Assembly (NCBI GenBank): GCA_002342415.1
Contig: DDPY01000015.1
Span: forward strand, 153,197-217,196
DNA length: 64,000 nt
From: Prevotella sp. UBA2456
Lineage (GTDB): Bacteria > Bacteroidota > Bacteroidia > Bacteroidales > Bacteroidaceae
Direction: 5' to 3'
Shown here: positions 42,332 through 51,119 of the stretch, piece after piece
Position numbering within the stretch: position 1 is the first letter of the stretch
Layout: every line of letters begins with the position of its first letter
The notes under the pieces: model-generated
The model's database searches: none
Seen by the model: only the letters and a program-made list of their open reading frames with translations
What the model was told of the DNA's origin: nothing
Program-made: the position numbers and the translations under genes

Positions 42332-43110
42332 ATAACAAGATCAACACCCTCTTCGCCCAGCGAGGCGATAAGAAATTCCTCAGCCTCTACTTCTGCGCAG
42401 GATGTCCTACGCTCAACGGCACGGCCGATGTCATCCTCACCATGCAGCGGCGAGGCATCGACTTCATTGAAGTAGGCATTCCCTTTAGCGACCCCTTAGC
42501 CGACGGTCCCGTCATCCAGACCGCAGCCACTCAGGCTCTGAAAAACGGCATGAGCGTACACCTGCTTTTGCAACAGCTCAAAAGCATCAAAGAGCAAGTA
42601 AGCATTCCGCTTATCCTCATGGGCTACCTCAACCCCATCCTGCACTACGGCATCGAGCCATTCTGCCATGATGCGGCCGAGGCTGGTGTCTCCGGACTCA
42701 TCATCCCCGACCTGCCCTTCGATGACTATCTCACACAGGTAAAGCCTGTAGCCGACCGCTACAACCTGCGCGTCATCATGCTCATCACACCTGAGACTTC
42801 CGAGGAGCGCATCCGTTTCATCGACCGTCACACCGATGGATTCATCTACATGGTGTCATCGGCTGCCATCACGGGAGCCCAGCGCTCGTTCGACGAGCAG
42901 AAGCAGGAGTATTTCCGACGCATTGACCAGATGCAGCTTCGTAATCCCCGCATGATTGGCTTCGGCATCTCCAATGCGCAGACCCTAAAGGCTGCACAGG
43001 ACAATGCCGCCGGTGCCATCATCGGCTCTAAGTTTGTCACCCTGCTCAGCGAGTGTCAAGGCAATGCCGACCAAGCACTCGACTGCCTCTTTGATGCTTT
43101 GGCCCAATAA
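42328..43110 (+). CDS. trpA: Tryptophan synthase alpha chain
   Basis: Cleaves indole-3-glycerol phosphate to indole for TrpB. The 260-residue barrel has 'GIDFIEVGIPFSDPLADGP' with catalytic Glu and Asp, 'LMGYLNPIL', 'LIIPDLPFDD', 'MVSSAAITGAQ' and 'GFGISNAQTL'. It is last in the operon; its final codons form one arm of the terminator. Confidence 0.96.
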   Translation: MNNKINTLFAQRGDKKFLSLYFCAGCPTLNGTADVILTMQRRGIDFIEVGIPFSDPLADGPVIQTAATQALKNGMSVHLLLQQLKSIKEQVSIPLILMGYLNPILHYGIEPFCHDAAEAGVSGLIIPDLPFDDYLTQVKPVADRYNLRVIMLITPETSEERIRFIDRHTDGFIYMVSSAAITGAQRSFDEQKQEYFRRIDQMQLRNPRMIGFGISNAQTLKAAQDNAAGAIIGSKFVTLLSECQGNADQALDCLFDALAQ

Positions 43111-43131
43111 GCCGAGGCATCAAAGAGGCAG
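43083..43131 (+). terminator. trp operon terminator built into the trpA 3' end
   Basis: A perfect 15 bp inverted repeat, CTGCCTCTTTGATGC (43083-43097) and GCATCAAAGAGGCAG (43117-43131), spans the trpA stop. A T-run follows about 10 bp later. It can also serve the convergent asnA. Confidence 0.75.
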
Positions 43132-43164
43132 CCACAACATTTTTTCACTACAACCGGCAGCCGC

Positions 43165-44202
43165 TTATATCAGCGGCATGCCCATTCGCTTACATTCCTG
43201 GCGCATATCGTCTGGCCAGATAGAGGCCTGTATCTCGCCGATATGCCCTTTGTGCAGCAAAACCATACAGAGACGGCTCTGGCCGATGCCGCCGCCAATG
43301 CTCAACGGCAACTCGTCGTTTAAAAGTTTCTGATGGAAATAGAGTTGCTCGCGCTCTTCCTTACCCTCCAGCTTCAACTGCCGCAAGAGTGACTCCTTGT
43401 CTACGCGGATACCCATAGAAGAAAGCTCGAACGAACGACCCAACACAGGATACCAGATGAGGATGTCACCATTGAGTCCGGCCTTGCCGTTCTCGCCCAT
43501 CGTCGACCAGTCATCATAGTCTGGAGCTCGGCCGTCATGCTTCTCGCCGTTCGACAGTTTGCCACCGATACCGATGATAAACACTGCACCATATTTCTCG
43601 CAGATAGCATCCTCGCGCTCCTTCGGTGTCTTGTCAGGATAGAGCTGCAACAAGTCCTCGGCATGGATAAAGGTAATCTTCTCTGGCAGGAAAGGCTTCA
43701 GCTGAGGATAAGTCTCACAAGTGAGATACTCCGTGCGGCGGATGGCAGCATAAATGCGCTCCACCACATCCTTCAGATAAGCCACCGTACGCTGCTCGCG
43801 TGTGATGACGGCCTCCCAGTCCCACTGGTCCACATACAACGAGTGCAGATTGTCCAACTCCTCGTCAGCACGAATAGCATTCATGTCCGTATAGATGCCA
43901 TAGCCCGGCTCTATCTTGTATTCGGCCAGTGACAGCCGCTTCCACTTGGCCAGCGAATGCACCACCTCGGCACAAGCATCGCCCAAGTCTTTAATAGGGA
44001 AGGTCACCGCCCGCTCAACACCATTCAAATCGTCGTTGATGCCTAAGCCCTTCAATACAAACAACGGGGCTGTCACACGGCGCAGGCGTAGCTCCGTCGA
44101 TATATTCTGTTGGAAAAACTCCTTAATCAGCTTGATACCCTGCTCTGTCTGTTTCATGTCGAGCAGAGGCTCGTAACCTTTGGGTTTAATCAGTTGACTC
44201 AT
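43165..44202 (-). CDS. asnA: Aspartate-ammonia ligase AsnA
   Basis: ATP-dependent synthesis of asparagine from aspartate and ammonia. The 345-residue protein is related to class II aminoacyl-tRNA synthetases and shows 'LSAPLFV'-like 'VTAPLFVLKG', 'HSLAKWKRLSL', 'YVDQWDWEAVI', 'MGIRVD' and the C-terminal 'LPLSIGGGIGQSRLCM'. Length is normal. Its own promoter is at 44272-44301; it converges on trpA. Confidence 0.95.
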   Translation of the reverse strand: MSQLIKPKGYEPLLDMKQTEQGIKLIKEFFQQNISTELRLRRVTAPLFVLKGLGINDDLNGVERAVTFPIKDLGDACAEVVHSLAKWKRLSLAEYKIEPGYGIYTDMNAIRADEELDNLHSLYVDQWDWEAVITREQRTVAYLKDVVERIYAAIRRTEYLTCETYPQLKPFLPEKITFIHAEDLLQLYPDKTPKEREDAICEKYGAVFIIGIGGKLSNGEKHDGRAPDYDDWSTMGENGKAGLNGDILIWYPVLGRSFELSSMGIRVDKESLLRQLKLEGKEEREQLYFHQKLLNDELPLSIGGGIGQSRLCMVLLHKGHIGEIQASIWPDDMRQECKRMGMPLI

Positions 44203-44271
44203 CTGTATAACTTATCGTTTTGACTATTTACTTTTTTTATTTTCTATCTTCAATTTTTCAGATTGCGACTG

Positions 44272-44301
44272 CAAAGGTACTACTTTTATATTAAATTGCA
44301 A
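44272..44301 (-). promoter_or_regulatory. Promoter for asnA
   Basis: Minus strand TTG at 44301-44299, 19 bp spacer, TACCTTTG at 44279-44272. The leader (44203-44271) is T-rich with degenerate heptamer-like units (ctattta, ctttttt). The 44302-44450 stretch shows no gene. Confidence 0.72.
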
Positions 44302-44450
44302 GCAAAAAGCCGATTATTTTTGCAAAATGACACCACTTTCTTGATTATTGCTAACATTTTGAACACAGTGCGCAAACATTAAAAGTATTTAATTCGCTCA
44401 TCCGCACAATATTTTTTCCGTTTCATCTTTCTCTTTTCACTTTTTTATTG

Positions 44451-44458
44451 TACCTTTG
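44451..44458 (+). promoter_or_regulatory. -7 element of tRNA-Arg
   Basis: TACCTTTG 20 bp before the tRNA. The 20 bp from here (44451-44470) are identical to those upstream of tRNA-Val at 57757-57776. Confidence 0.62.
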
Positions 44459-44478
44459 CATCCGGTTTTCACCATCAC

Positions 44479-44552
44479 GGTCCCGTAGCTTAGCTGAATA
44501 GAGCGTCAGATTCCGGTTCTGAAGGTCTTGGGTTTGAATCCCAACGGGATCA
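44479..44552 (+). tRNA. tRNA-Arg (anticodon CCG)
   Basis: A complete cloverleaf: acceptor GGTCCCG with CGGGATC, D arm with GCTTAGCTGAATAGAGC, anticodon stem TCAGA/TCTGA with loop TTCCGGT (anticodon CCG), and T arm TTGGG/CCCAA around the TTTGAAT loop. CCA is not encoded. A terminator follows at 44560-44602. Confidence 0.93.
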
Positions 44553-44559
44553 CTTTACG

Positions 44560-44602
44560 AAAACAGCAAGCAATTGAATATCAACTACTTGCTGTTTTCT
44601 TT
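44560..44602. terminator. Terminator between tRNA-Arg and vsr copy 2
   Basis: AAAACAGCAAG (44560-44570) and CTTGCTGTTTT (44588-44598) form a perfect 11 bp stem with T-rich flanks; it can work for the tRNA and for the convergent vsr. Confidence 0.82.
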
Positions 44603-44646
44603 TGTTTCAAACGCACCACATTTGCACCACCAAATAAAGCATTCTG

Positions 44647-45198
44647 TCAAACGACATCTCCTTCTGCTGCCATGGGTATTTGCATGTCCTCGCCATGCTG
44701 CTGTGGATAGGCAGTAACACGGGCCTGATGATCCTGCAACCATATATGGTTCAACGTGAACGCAATCGACTCCAGCGTTTCTTCACGTCTCGACGGTTTC
44801 AACTCACACTCCCATACCGTGATGCAGTGCCACCCCATCTTAGCCAACTGGCGTTGTTCCTCCTTGTCGCGCTCCTTGTTACGCCGAATCTTGTTCACCC
44901 AGAACTCACGGTTGGTCTTCGGAATCTTGCAGCACTCAGAACTCTCGATGTTATCTTCCGTCTTACATCTTACATCATACATCACGTTGTGTCCATGCCA
45001 GAAGCACCCGTTCACGAAGATGCACGTCCTGTATTTCCTCAGCACCAAGTCAGGATGCCCAGGCAGCCGCTTATGGTTCAACCGATAGCGGAAACCTCTC
45101 TTCCACAAGCCTCGCCGCACAATCATCTCCGGCTTCGTATCCTTCGACTTGATAGCCGCCATATTCTTGTGCCGTTGTTCTGCCGAGAGTTTATCCAT
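44647..45198 (-). CDS. vsr: Very short patch repair endonuclease Vsr (copy 2)
   Basis: Repairs T:G mismatches at methylated sites. The 183-residue protein is nearly the same as copy 1 ('KDTKPEMIVRRGLWKRGFRYRL', 'LPGHPDLVLRKYR', 'VNGCFWHGH', 'KIRRNKERD', 'MPMAAE'-like tail). Just after the catalytic His it has seven more residues than copy 1, encoded by a heptamer array (44951-44985). It starts 4 bp after the NUDIX stop and belongs to the second R-M island. Confidence 0.94.
   Translation of the reverse strand: MDKLSAEQRHKNMAAIKSKDTKPEMIVRRGLWKRGFRYRLNHKRLPGHPDLVLRKYRTCIFVNGCFWHGHNVMYDVRCKTEDNIESSECCKIPKTNREFWVNKIRRNKERDKEEQRQLAKMGWHCITVWECELKPSRREETLESIAFTLNHIWLQDHQARVTAYPQQHGEDMQIPMAAEGDVV
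44951..44985. repeat. Heptamer array inside vsr copy 2
   Basis: Units ttatctt, ccgtctt, acatctt, acatcat, acatcac encode residues about 72-83. Compared with vsr copy 1 the protein gains seven residues, exactly 21 bp or three heptamers, so frame is kept. Confidence 0.82.
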
Positions 45199-45202
45199 AT
45201 TC

Positions 45203-45607
45203 CTATTCTGTGTCTTTAATCGAGCCTTCTCCTAATCTTTTTACAACTACTTCATCCGCAGGCAGCCAGTTGACGCTTTCCAGTTCTTCTTTCCGAAGCC
45301 ACTTTGCAGCCTCGTGCTCCTTCAGTTCCAGATGCCCGCTCTCCACATGACAGAGGTAACAGTGCATAGTCAAGTGAAAGGCAGGGTAATCCCACTCCAC
45401 CGTCTGCACCAGTCGTTCCACCCTGATTCGCGTCTCCAGCTCCTCCCATATTTCCCGCATCAGGGCCTCCTCAGGCGTCTCCCCCGGTTCCATCTTGCCC
45501 CCAGGAAACTCCCAGCCATCCTTAAAGTCTCCATATCCTCGCTGTGTAGCAAAGATACGCTCCTTCTCATCGTGTATAATCGCAGCTACTACTTCGATCT
45601 GTTTCAT
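45203..45607 (-). CDS. NUDIX hydrolase (MutT-like)
   Basis: A 134-residue nucleoside triphosphate pyrophosphohydrolase. The Nudix box is complete: 'GGKMEPGETPEEALMREIWEEL' region, with Gly, Glu and the REUXEE core. It opens with 'IEVVAAIIHDEKERIFATQRGYG', like MutT or CTP pyrophosphohydrolases. It probably removes oxidised or modified (d)NTPs. It overlaps a 20-codon ORF by ATGA and is followed by vsr after 4 bp. The in-frame extension to 45673 is unlikely. Confidence 0.9.
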   Translation of the reverse strand: MKQIEVVAAIIHDEKERIFATQRGYGDFKDGWEFPGGKMEPGETPEEALMREIWEELETRIRVERLVQTVEWDYPAFHLTMHCYLCHVESGHLELKEHEAAKWLRKEELESVNWLPADEVVVKRLGEGSIKDTE

Positions 45608-45666
45608 TTTAGAATCGCTACCAATTCCTCCATCGTGCAGCACACGCCGTCTATCTTTCGTTTCAT
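45604..45666 (-). CDS. 20-codon coupled leader ORF or gene remnant
   Basis: Reads MKRKIDGVCCTMEELVAILK and its stop overlaps the NUDIX start (ATGA). The sequence looks like a real protein fragment and not random codons: it may be a coupling leader or the start of a lost gene. A TATCTTTG -7 element lies 4 bp upstream (45678-45671). Confidence 0.35.
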   Translation of the reverse strand: MKRKIDGVCCTMEELVAILK

Positions 45667-45670
45667 GCCA

Positions 45671-45678
45671 CAAAGATA
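45671..45678 (-). promoter_or_regulatory. -7 element for NUDIX-vsr
   Basis: Minus strand TATCTTTG without a well-spaced TTG; if active it gives NUDIX-vsr its own transcript, apart from the large island operon that ends at 45769. Confidence 0.4.
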
Positions 45679-45768
45679 CACTTTTTTTCTCAAACTAAGC
45701 GACAAAACGAAAAATTTTGTGTCTTCGCAACTTTTTTACCTATGCCCTTCGAAGTCCTTGTCTTTGGC

Positions 45769-48111
45769 TTACAAGTTCCCTCCATACTTCAGCAGTTCGC
45801 TACCTTTCAGGAATATCGGCCTGCCCTCAGGGTATTTCTTCGTGAGTTCTCCGCTCCGTCGTATCTCAGAAGCATAATTGATGCGGTCAGCCGATATAAT
45901 CCGTTCAATGTCAAACGTACCTAAATCTACCTCTTCGTCAAACAGATAGCAATAGTACCTGGCATGATGGGGATTGGGGTATCCTTCCTTCATTAAATCC
46001 TCCTTTGTCCTCACCTGATAGCCTTTCACACGATAGACCTTAAACACACCTTGATTCTCTTTGTTAAACTCGTACAAGAGCACGAACTTTGCTTGCCTAT
46101 TGTGTGTACCTTTGATATTCAAGCCACCTTCGACATCTATGCCCAAACGCACATTGTAGGCATCGTCCACCTTGCCGCCTTCGCGTCCGAACATCCATTT
46201 TCTTTGCTCATCACGGAATCCGCCAACAAGGAACAAAGCATCAGGATAGTTCTGCACATAGTGACGGGTAAGCAGTTTCTGCGGCACACTGACACGAGGA
46301 CGAGGCTGAACTACTGGCAACATGTCTCTTGGGTCGCTGCCTAAGGCACATGGCTCTACATAGAACGCCTGGTTCAGTTGGAACATCACCTGGTCATTCT
46401 CATTCCTGATGGTTGCTTTTAGTTCTTGCTCTTTTTGTTTGTCCTTTAACTCTATCTTGTCAGGGTCACGCAGGGCAACAGAGAAATACTGCTGACTACC
46501 ACGACTACCAAAAGGCTGAAACACCTTACCCAATAAGGTCTGGAAGTTTTCCTTGATATAAGAACTCGGTTCTACATCCTCATGGGCCGTCATTGCATAG
46601 AATAGGAAATGTTTGCTCAGCATCTCCTGCATCTCCTTGCGGAATAGTGTTCTTGCTTTCTTGCGCCATGCTGCTTTCGATGATGCATTATTCCGTCCAT
46701 ACAAGGCTAACACAAATAGGAAGTTCACATCATAGTGAGCCAACATAAAGGTATCTCTGTCAAACAGCCGGTTCTCAAACTGCCTACTCAGATAATAAGG
46801 TGTTCGTTCACGGCTCAGGTGTATCTCCGGATTGGCATCCAGCGTGTTCTGCTGAGCAGAGATAAAGAAGTTCGGAATCACATTATATCCCTCCGTCACA
46901 TCATCACGCAGCTTCTCATGACCTTTTTGTTCTGCTTCTGTCCAGTTATTAAATAGGTCCAGATTCCACTGTACCACATTTCTGGCATATGTAAACTGCT
47001 TGTAGACAGATTCATTTCCCAATTGGTTACCCCGCTTATAGTATTTAGAATCACCTATATAATAAATGTCCTCCTCGCTGTCATCGTTCACTAACTGCTG
47101 CCACTGGAACATGTGGTCCACGCGCTTACCGTCTTCCTGGTCCAACAAGTCCTTGGGCAGTTTCTGGTCACCCGCTATTAACTCGTCGATGATAGCTTCA
47201 AACACAATATGGAAACTCTTCACCAGCAGGTACTCCTTTTGTTCAACATTCAGACTAACTTGATAGGGCTTCTCGAAGAAGGCATAGCACAGTTCCCACA
47301 ATTCCAACGACTTGTCCGAGAAGTACTTGTATTTTATTTGTCGTAGTCTCGTCTTCCCATATCCGTTCAAATAACGTTTAAATTTCGTTCCCTTTATCAG
47401 CGGGAAGTTCACGTTCATCTTAACAGGGAAGCCGTAAGCCTCGTACATATGCTGTAGGATGCTGTAGTATATCACCAACAGTTCCTCGTCGAAGTTCACC
47501 TGGCGCTTCTTGTTCACAGGATTCAGGTAAACTACATCCTTGCCGTTAACGAAAGCCGGTGAAGTGGCAATTGTACGTGTCCAGTTGATTTTGTTGAAAC
47601 CCGCATGGAGGTTCTTCGTCACAAACATCACGAACTGCTGGTTGTCCTTGTTCCATTGCTGGAGAGCCAGCAGCACATCCAGAAATGTGTTCGCCTTTCT
47701 GCGCTTGGAGTGACCTAAGATAGGAGCCTGCTTATGCAACACGATAGAGGGTGGTCTTTTCCTGTTGCCCCAACGGTCATACTCATGCTCTTTAAACACG
47801 CAGATGGCCCGATATATCCATACCGACAAGTGATAGATAAACGCCCGTTCTGCCTCTGTCAGATACTTGCAGTGGTCAGCGTCTATCAAATCGTGAGGGT
47901 CTATATGTCCGAACACTAGTTCCTGTTCGCCCTTCTTCTCCAGCAGCACCTTGGGCAGGATAAACACGCAGTCGGGCAACTCAGGGTTAAAGTAATAGCC
48001 AACGTAACTCACCGACACCTTCTTCTCGGCATCGTGAACCTCCGTCAGGCCTTTCAGAACCTCGGACACCTTCTCGAAGTTATACCTGTATTCTTCGATG
48101 ATAATCCTCAT
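45769..48111 (-). CDS. LlaJI-family restriction endonuclease subunit (R2-like)
   Basis: A 780-residue protein of the LlaJI type, the McrC-like partner of a McrB-like ATPase. A charged N-terminal region is followed by 'DIYYIGDSKYYKRG' (about residues 350-363), a PD-(D/E)xK-like core with Asp-x-Lys, and a long C-terminal region of unassigned fold. With the McrB-like protein it should form the nuclease of a LlaJI-type system, in which the AAA subunit moves DNA and this one cuts. It overlaps the McrB-like gene by 4 bp (ATGA). Confidence 0.8.
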   Translation of the reverse strand: MRIIIEEYRYNFEKVSEVLKGLTEVHDAEKKVSVSYVGYYFNPELPDCVFILPKVLLEKKGEQELVFGHIDPHDLIDADHCKYLTEAERAFIYHLSVWIYRAICVFKEHEYDRWGNRKRPPSIVLHKQAPILGHSKRRKANTFLDVLLALQQWNKDNQQFVMFVTKNLHAGFNKINWTRTIATSPAFVNGKDVVYLNPVNKKRQVNFDEELLVIYYSILQHMYEAYGFPVKMNVNFPLIKGTKFKRYLNGYGKTRLRQIKYKYFSDKSLELWELCYAFFEKPYQVSLNVEQKEYLLVKSFHIVFEAIIDELIAGDQKLPKDLLDQEDGKRVDHMFQWQQLVNDDSEEDIYYIGDSKYYKRGNQLGNESVYKQFTYARNVVQWNLDLFNNWTEAEQKGHEKLRDDVTEGYNVIPNFFISAQQNTLDANPEIHLSRERTPYYLSRQFENRLFDRDTFMLAHYDVNFLFVLALYGRNNASSKAAWRKKARTLFRKEMQEMLSKHFLFYAMTAHEDVEPSSYIKENFQTLLGKVFQPFGSRGSQQYFSVALRDPDKIELKDKQKEQELKATIRNENDQVMFQLNQAFYVEPCALGSDPRDMLPVVQPRPRVSVPQKLLTRHYVQNYPDALFLVGGFRDEQRKWMFGREGGKVDDAYNVRLGIDVEGGLNIKGTHNRQAKFVLLYEFNKENQGVFKVYRVKGYQVRTKEDLMKEGYPNPHHARYYCYLFDEEVDLGTFDIERIISADRINYASEIRRSGELTKKYPEGRPIFLKGSELLKYGGNL

Positions 48112-50084
48112 ACTGTTTCTTGGGCCGCTACTTCCTCTGCTGTTCCTTCCGACTCTTGCGTATCCAGTCCTTCAGCTGGTTCTTTCTCTACGCCTAAAGC
48201 TGTCAGTAATTCTTTGATCATTGCATTGTTTACAGAGCCATCCATGAGATAGAACCTGCTGAATGGCAACTGAGCACCTGTCGTATCTCTGAAAATAGAC
48301 TCACCCTCTTCATAGTCTTTGAAAACATCGTTCCACAGATAGAACAGCACCTTGCTCACAAATTTCTCTGCACTAATCTTCTTGTCGTCAGCCTTACAGA
48401 AGTAAAAGCCCAGTTGCTTGTCCTCAGAAGAAGTCGCCTTTAATACCCGTTCGTTCACAATCTCCAAGAAACTGCTCCAACTATAGTTCGTCTTTTCTAC
48501 CGCAATACTCCATTGCTCTTTGCGTGTGTCAATGGGAATGTACTTCCACTCCCAACGGCGCTTGAATGCCGAGTCAATGGGGAACAGACTTTGGTCGCTG
48601 GTGTTCATTGTGGCCCAGATGTAAAGGTTATCTGGGAGTTTTAGAATCTCTCCGCTTGCAATCTCTGCTGATACATCTTTTCCTTCCGAATTAACAATTC
48701 CTGAAATACTTAACCCCAAGCTTCTAATATAGTCCTGAATATCTGAATCTGGAGATATTTCATAACGAGAGAAACCTTGTGGGTCTCTATCTAATAGTTG
48801 AAAAATGTCTCCAAATATCTGAGCACAGTTACCACGATTGATTTCTTCTATTATCAGATATACAGGATCTCCGGTTGCTTGATGCTTCCATGCCTCCAGA
48901 TATGCTTTCAAGAAAGCTTGGGGAGTAAATTCATAAGTGATTTTATTTTCAACTATGTATCCATCTTCTTTAAGCCAATCAAAAATATTATACATACAAG
49001 TGGCTTCTGTGGTATAAGCACATCCAGTAAACCCTTTTGCATTTAGTTTGTCTGCCACCATTTGAGCATCCAACCCTAAATCTCTAATATCTTTTGTATG
49101 AACCAATGCTTCATAAAGATACCTTGCCTTATTCATCCTGTTGTACTTAGGGCTATTGCTGTCAAAGAAACTGCTCAAGAGCTGTGTTTCATTGATGCCA
49201 TTTCCATTCAGCATGTTTTTCTTATGAGACTTAGGTTTATAGCATCCTACAAAGGTCGAATAGTCGCTGTCTGGATGAAAGGTTGTACGGAATACCAAAT
49301 TCTTTTCGTCTGCCACCTTTACGTCCACATTATCCTTTATCTTATGACTTTTTCCTGTTCCAGGAGCACCATAGAAGATTTGCTGAAGGATTTTGGTATC
49401 CTCATTATCATTGTATGAAATATCTTTCTTTTTTCCATAAAGCGAATAGTAATCAGACTGTAAAATTAAGACATAGTCCGTTATATCCAATCCTGCATAT
49501 AACGTTTGTACAAAGGGGCCTCTACTAATTTCACCAGGAGAAGCAACAACACTCGCTTTCTTGGCATCGATATTATTACTTAAAACATTTACTCCGATTT
49601 GATTCAGCTTTGTCTTTAAGTCGGACTCGGAATATAATGTGTTATCAAATAGAATTTCTTTGGACTCTATATTAAAACAGCCTGAAATTACACCAATAGG
49701 AATATTAAACTCATCAGAAAAGAGTTGGAATAGTTTTTCCTTGGTGATATCATCGTTAAATGCCTTTCTGCGATACGCCCAAACAATTATATCAAAAAGG
49801 TTCGGAGAGTATTTACCCTGATAGTTGAAGTAATGATCCCATTTGTTGGAGAATACAACATATAAGGTACGTCCACTTTCATATCTTTTCTTTGTTTGTG
49901 AAAGACTGAAGATGTTTTCAAGGAAATTTGAAACCATATCCATATCCACCTCGAATGGAACAGAGGGACAAATGCTACTTTTGCATCCTTTTAATATGGC
50001 TAAATATCCCCACGACTTGTTTGTCATGCAATCTTGAAATCCCTTATAGGCATTTACAACAGTTTCAATTGAAAAGTATTTCAT
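48108..50084 (-). CDS. McrB-like AAA+ ATPase/GTPase (LlaJI R1-like)
   Basis: A 658-residue protein with a variable N-terminal region (1 to about 230, probably DNA recognition) and an McrB-type AAA+ domain: 'FYGAPGTGKSHKI' (Walker A, about 237-249), 'VYLIIEEINRGNCAQIFGDIFQLLDRD' block (Walker B and the McrB signature) and 'WATMNTSDQSLFPIDSAFKRRWEW' (sensor and arginine finger). It should power the LlaJI-type nuclease encoded next. The C-terminal tail is Glu-rich. It starts 2 bp after M2. Confidence 0.9.
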   Translation of the reverse strand: MKYFSIETVVNAYKGFQDCMTNKSWGYLAILKGCKSSICPSVPFEVDMDMVSNFLENIFSLSQTKKRYESGRTLYVVFSNKWDHYFNYQGKYSPNLFDIIVWAYRRKAFNDDITKEKLFQLFSDEFNIPIGVISGCFNIESKEILFDNTLYSESDLKTKLNQIGVNVLSNNIDAKKASVVASPGEISRGPFVQTLYAGLDITDYVLILQSDYYSLYGKKKDISYNDNEDTKILQQIFYGAPGTGKSHKIKDNVDVKVADEKNLVFRTTFHPDSDYSTFVGCYKPKSHKKNMLNGNGINETQLLSSFFDSNSPKYNRMNKARYLYEALVHTKDIRDLGLDAQMVADKLNAKGFTGCAYTTEATCMYNIFDWLKEDGYIVENKITYEFTPQAFLKAYLEAWKHQATGDPVYLIIEEINRGNCAQIFGDIFQLLDRDPQGFSRYEISPDSDIQDYIRSLGLSISGIVNSEGKDVSAEIASGEILKLPDNLYIWATMNTSDQSLFPIDSAFKRRWEWKYIPIDTRKEQWSIAVEKTNYSWSSFLEIVNERVLKATSSEDKQLGFYFCKADDKKISAEKFVSKVLFYLWNDVFKDYEEGESIFRDTTGAQLPFSRFYLMDGSVNNAMIKELLTALGVEKEPAEGLDTQESEGTAEEVAAQETV

Positions 50085-50086
50085 CG

Positions 50087-51115
50087 CTATTTGTTTTTAT
50101 CGTAAGTTCGAATCATTTCTTTCATTATAAGTTTGATAATGGGTACACTTACAGAATTACCCAATTGATGATATGCTTGGGCATCAGAGACCGGGAACTT
50201 GAAATCATCAGGGAATCCCTGTAGCCTTTGAGCCTCTAATACAGAAAGTTTTCTTCTTATATCCCAGAGTTTTGGCGTCCTATTAGCGATAATTGTTGAA
50301 GCATATGTATCAAGACATGAATAGAAGGCTTCTTGAATTTGTGTCTTGGCTACATCGCCAACATGAAAACGCAGAGATCCATCAGGTTTCTGAAAAGAGT
50401 ATATACCATACTTGCCTTTTTTCGTATGGGGTTCGTATTTTGAATTATCATGTTTAACTCTATCACCAGGTTTTGCAACAGAGAAATGATAATCAATCCT
50501 ATCTAACTCGAATTGAGGAAGTCTTAACGATGGGTTATTGTCATCCAAATCCACAATATCTCTTAAAGTAGGATGACCGCCAATAGGTTTTGGCCATGAG
50601 AAATCCATTTCTTTACGGAAGGCTACACAATACCATCGCTCCCTTTTTTGGGGTAGGCCATAATCAAGAGAAGAAAGAATAGTCCAATGGGGGAAGTACC
50701 CCAATTCTTCTAATTTCTCAAGTATAATGTTCAATGTCTTTCCTTTCTCATGAGATTTTAAACCTTTTACATTCTCTAAAAACACCATGGGCGGCTTATG
50801 ATACTCAAGGATTCTGCAAATATCAAAGAACAATGTTCCTCTAATCTCATCGTTGAATCCTTGTTTTTCACCTGCATAACTGAATGGTTGGCATGGAAAT
50901 CCAGCCGCAAGTATATCAAATGGAGGAATGTCTTTGGCGTCAATTTTCTTTATGTCACCTTCTGGAATTTCACCAAAATTTGCTTGATAAGTTTCTTGTG
51001 CGAACTTATCATTATCAGATGAGAACACACACATTACATTATTGTCTTCCATTGCAAGACGGAAACCGCCTATTCCACAAAACAGATCTATTCCCTTATA
51101 TTTCTTCTTAGTCAT
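50087..51115 (-). CDS. DNA cytosine-5 methyltransferase M2 of island 2
   Basis: A 342-residue m5C methyltransferase: motif I 'GIDLFCGIGGFRLAM' at the N-terminus, 'AGFPCQPFSYAG' (catalytic Cys), 'VFLENVKGL', 'YGLPQKRERWYCVAF', 'AQRLQGFPDDF' and 'YHQLGNSVSVP'. LlaJI-type systems need two methyltransferases for an asymmetric site; this and M1 would be that pair. It sits between the CHAT-like gene (4 bp) and the McrB-like gene (2 bp). Confidence 0.93.
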   Translation of the reverse strand: MTKKKYKGIDLFCGIGGFRLAMEDNNVMCVFSSDNDKFAQETYQANFGEIPEGDIKKIDAKDIPPFDILAAGFPCQPFSYAGEKQGFNDEIRGTLFFDICRILEYHKPPMVFLENVKGLKSHEKGKTLNIILEKLEELGYFPHWTILSSLDYGLPQKRERWYCVAFRKEMDFSWPKPIGGHPTLRDIVDLDDNNPSLRLPQFELDRIDYHFSVAKPGDRVKHDNSKYEPHTKKGKYGIYSFQKPDGSLRFHVGDVAKTQIQEAFYSCLDTYASTIIANRTPKLWDIRRKLSVLEAQRLQGFPDDFKFPVSDAQAYHQLGNSVSVPIIKLIMKEMIRTYDKNK

Positions 51116-51119
51116 TATT

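Noticed and set aside
44479..44646. tRNA-Arg as an integration site for island 2
   Set aside because: No integrase gene and no second copy of the tRNA 3' end found in the window; the link stays unproven.
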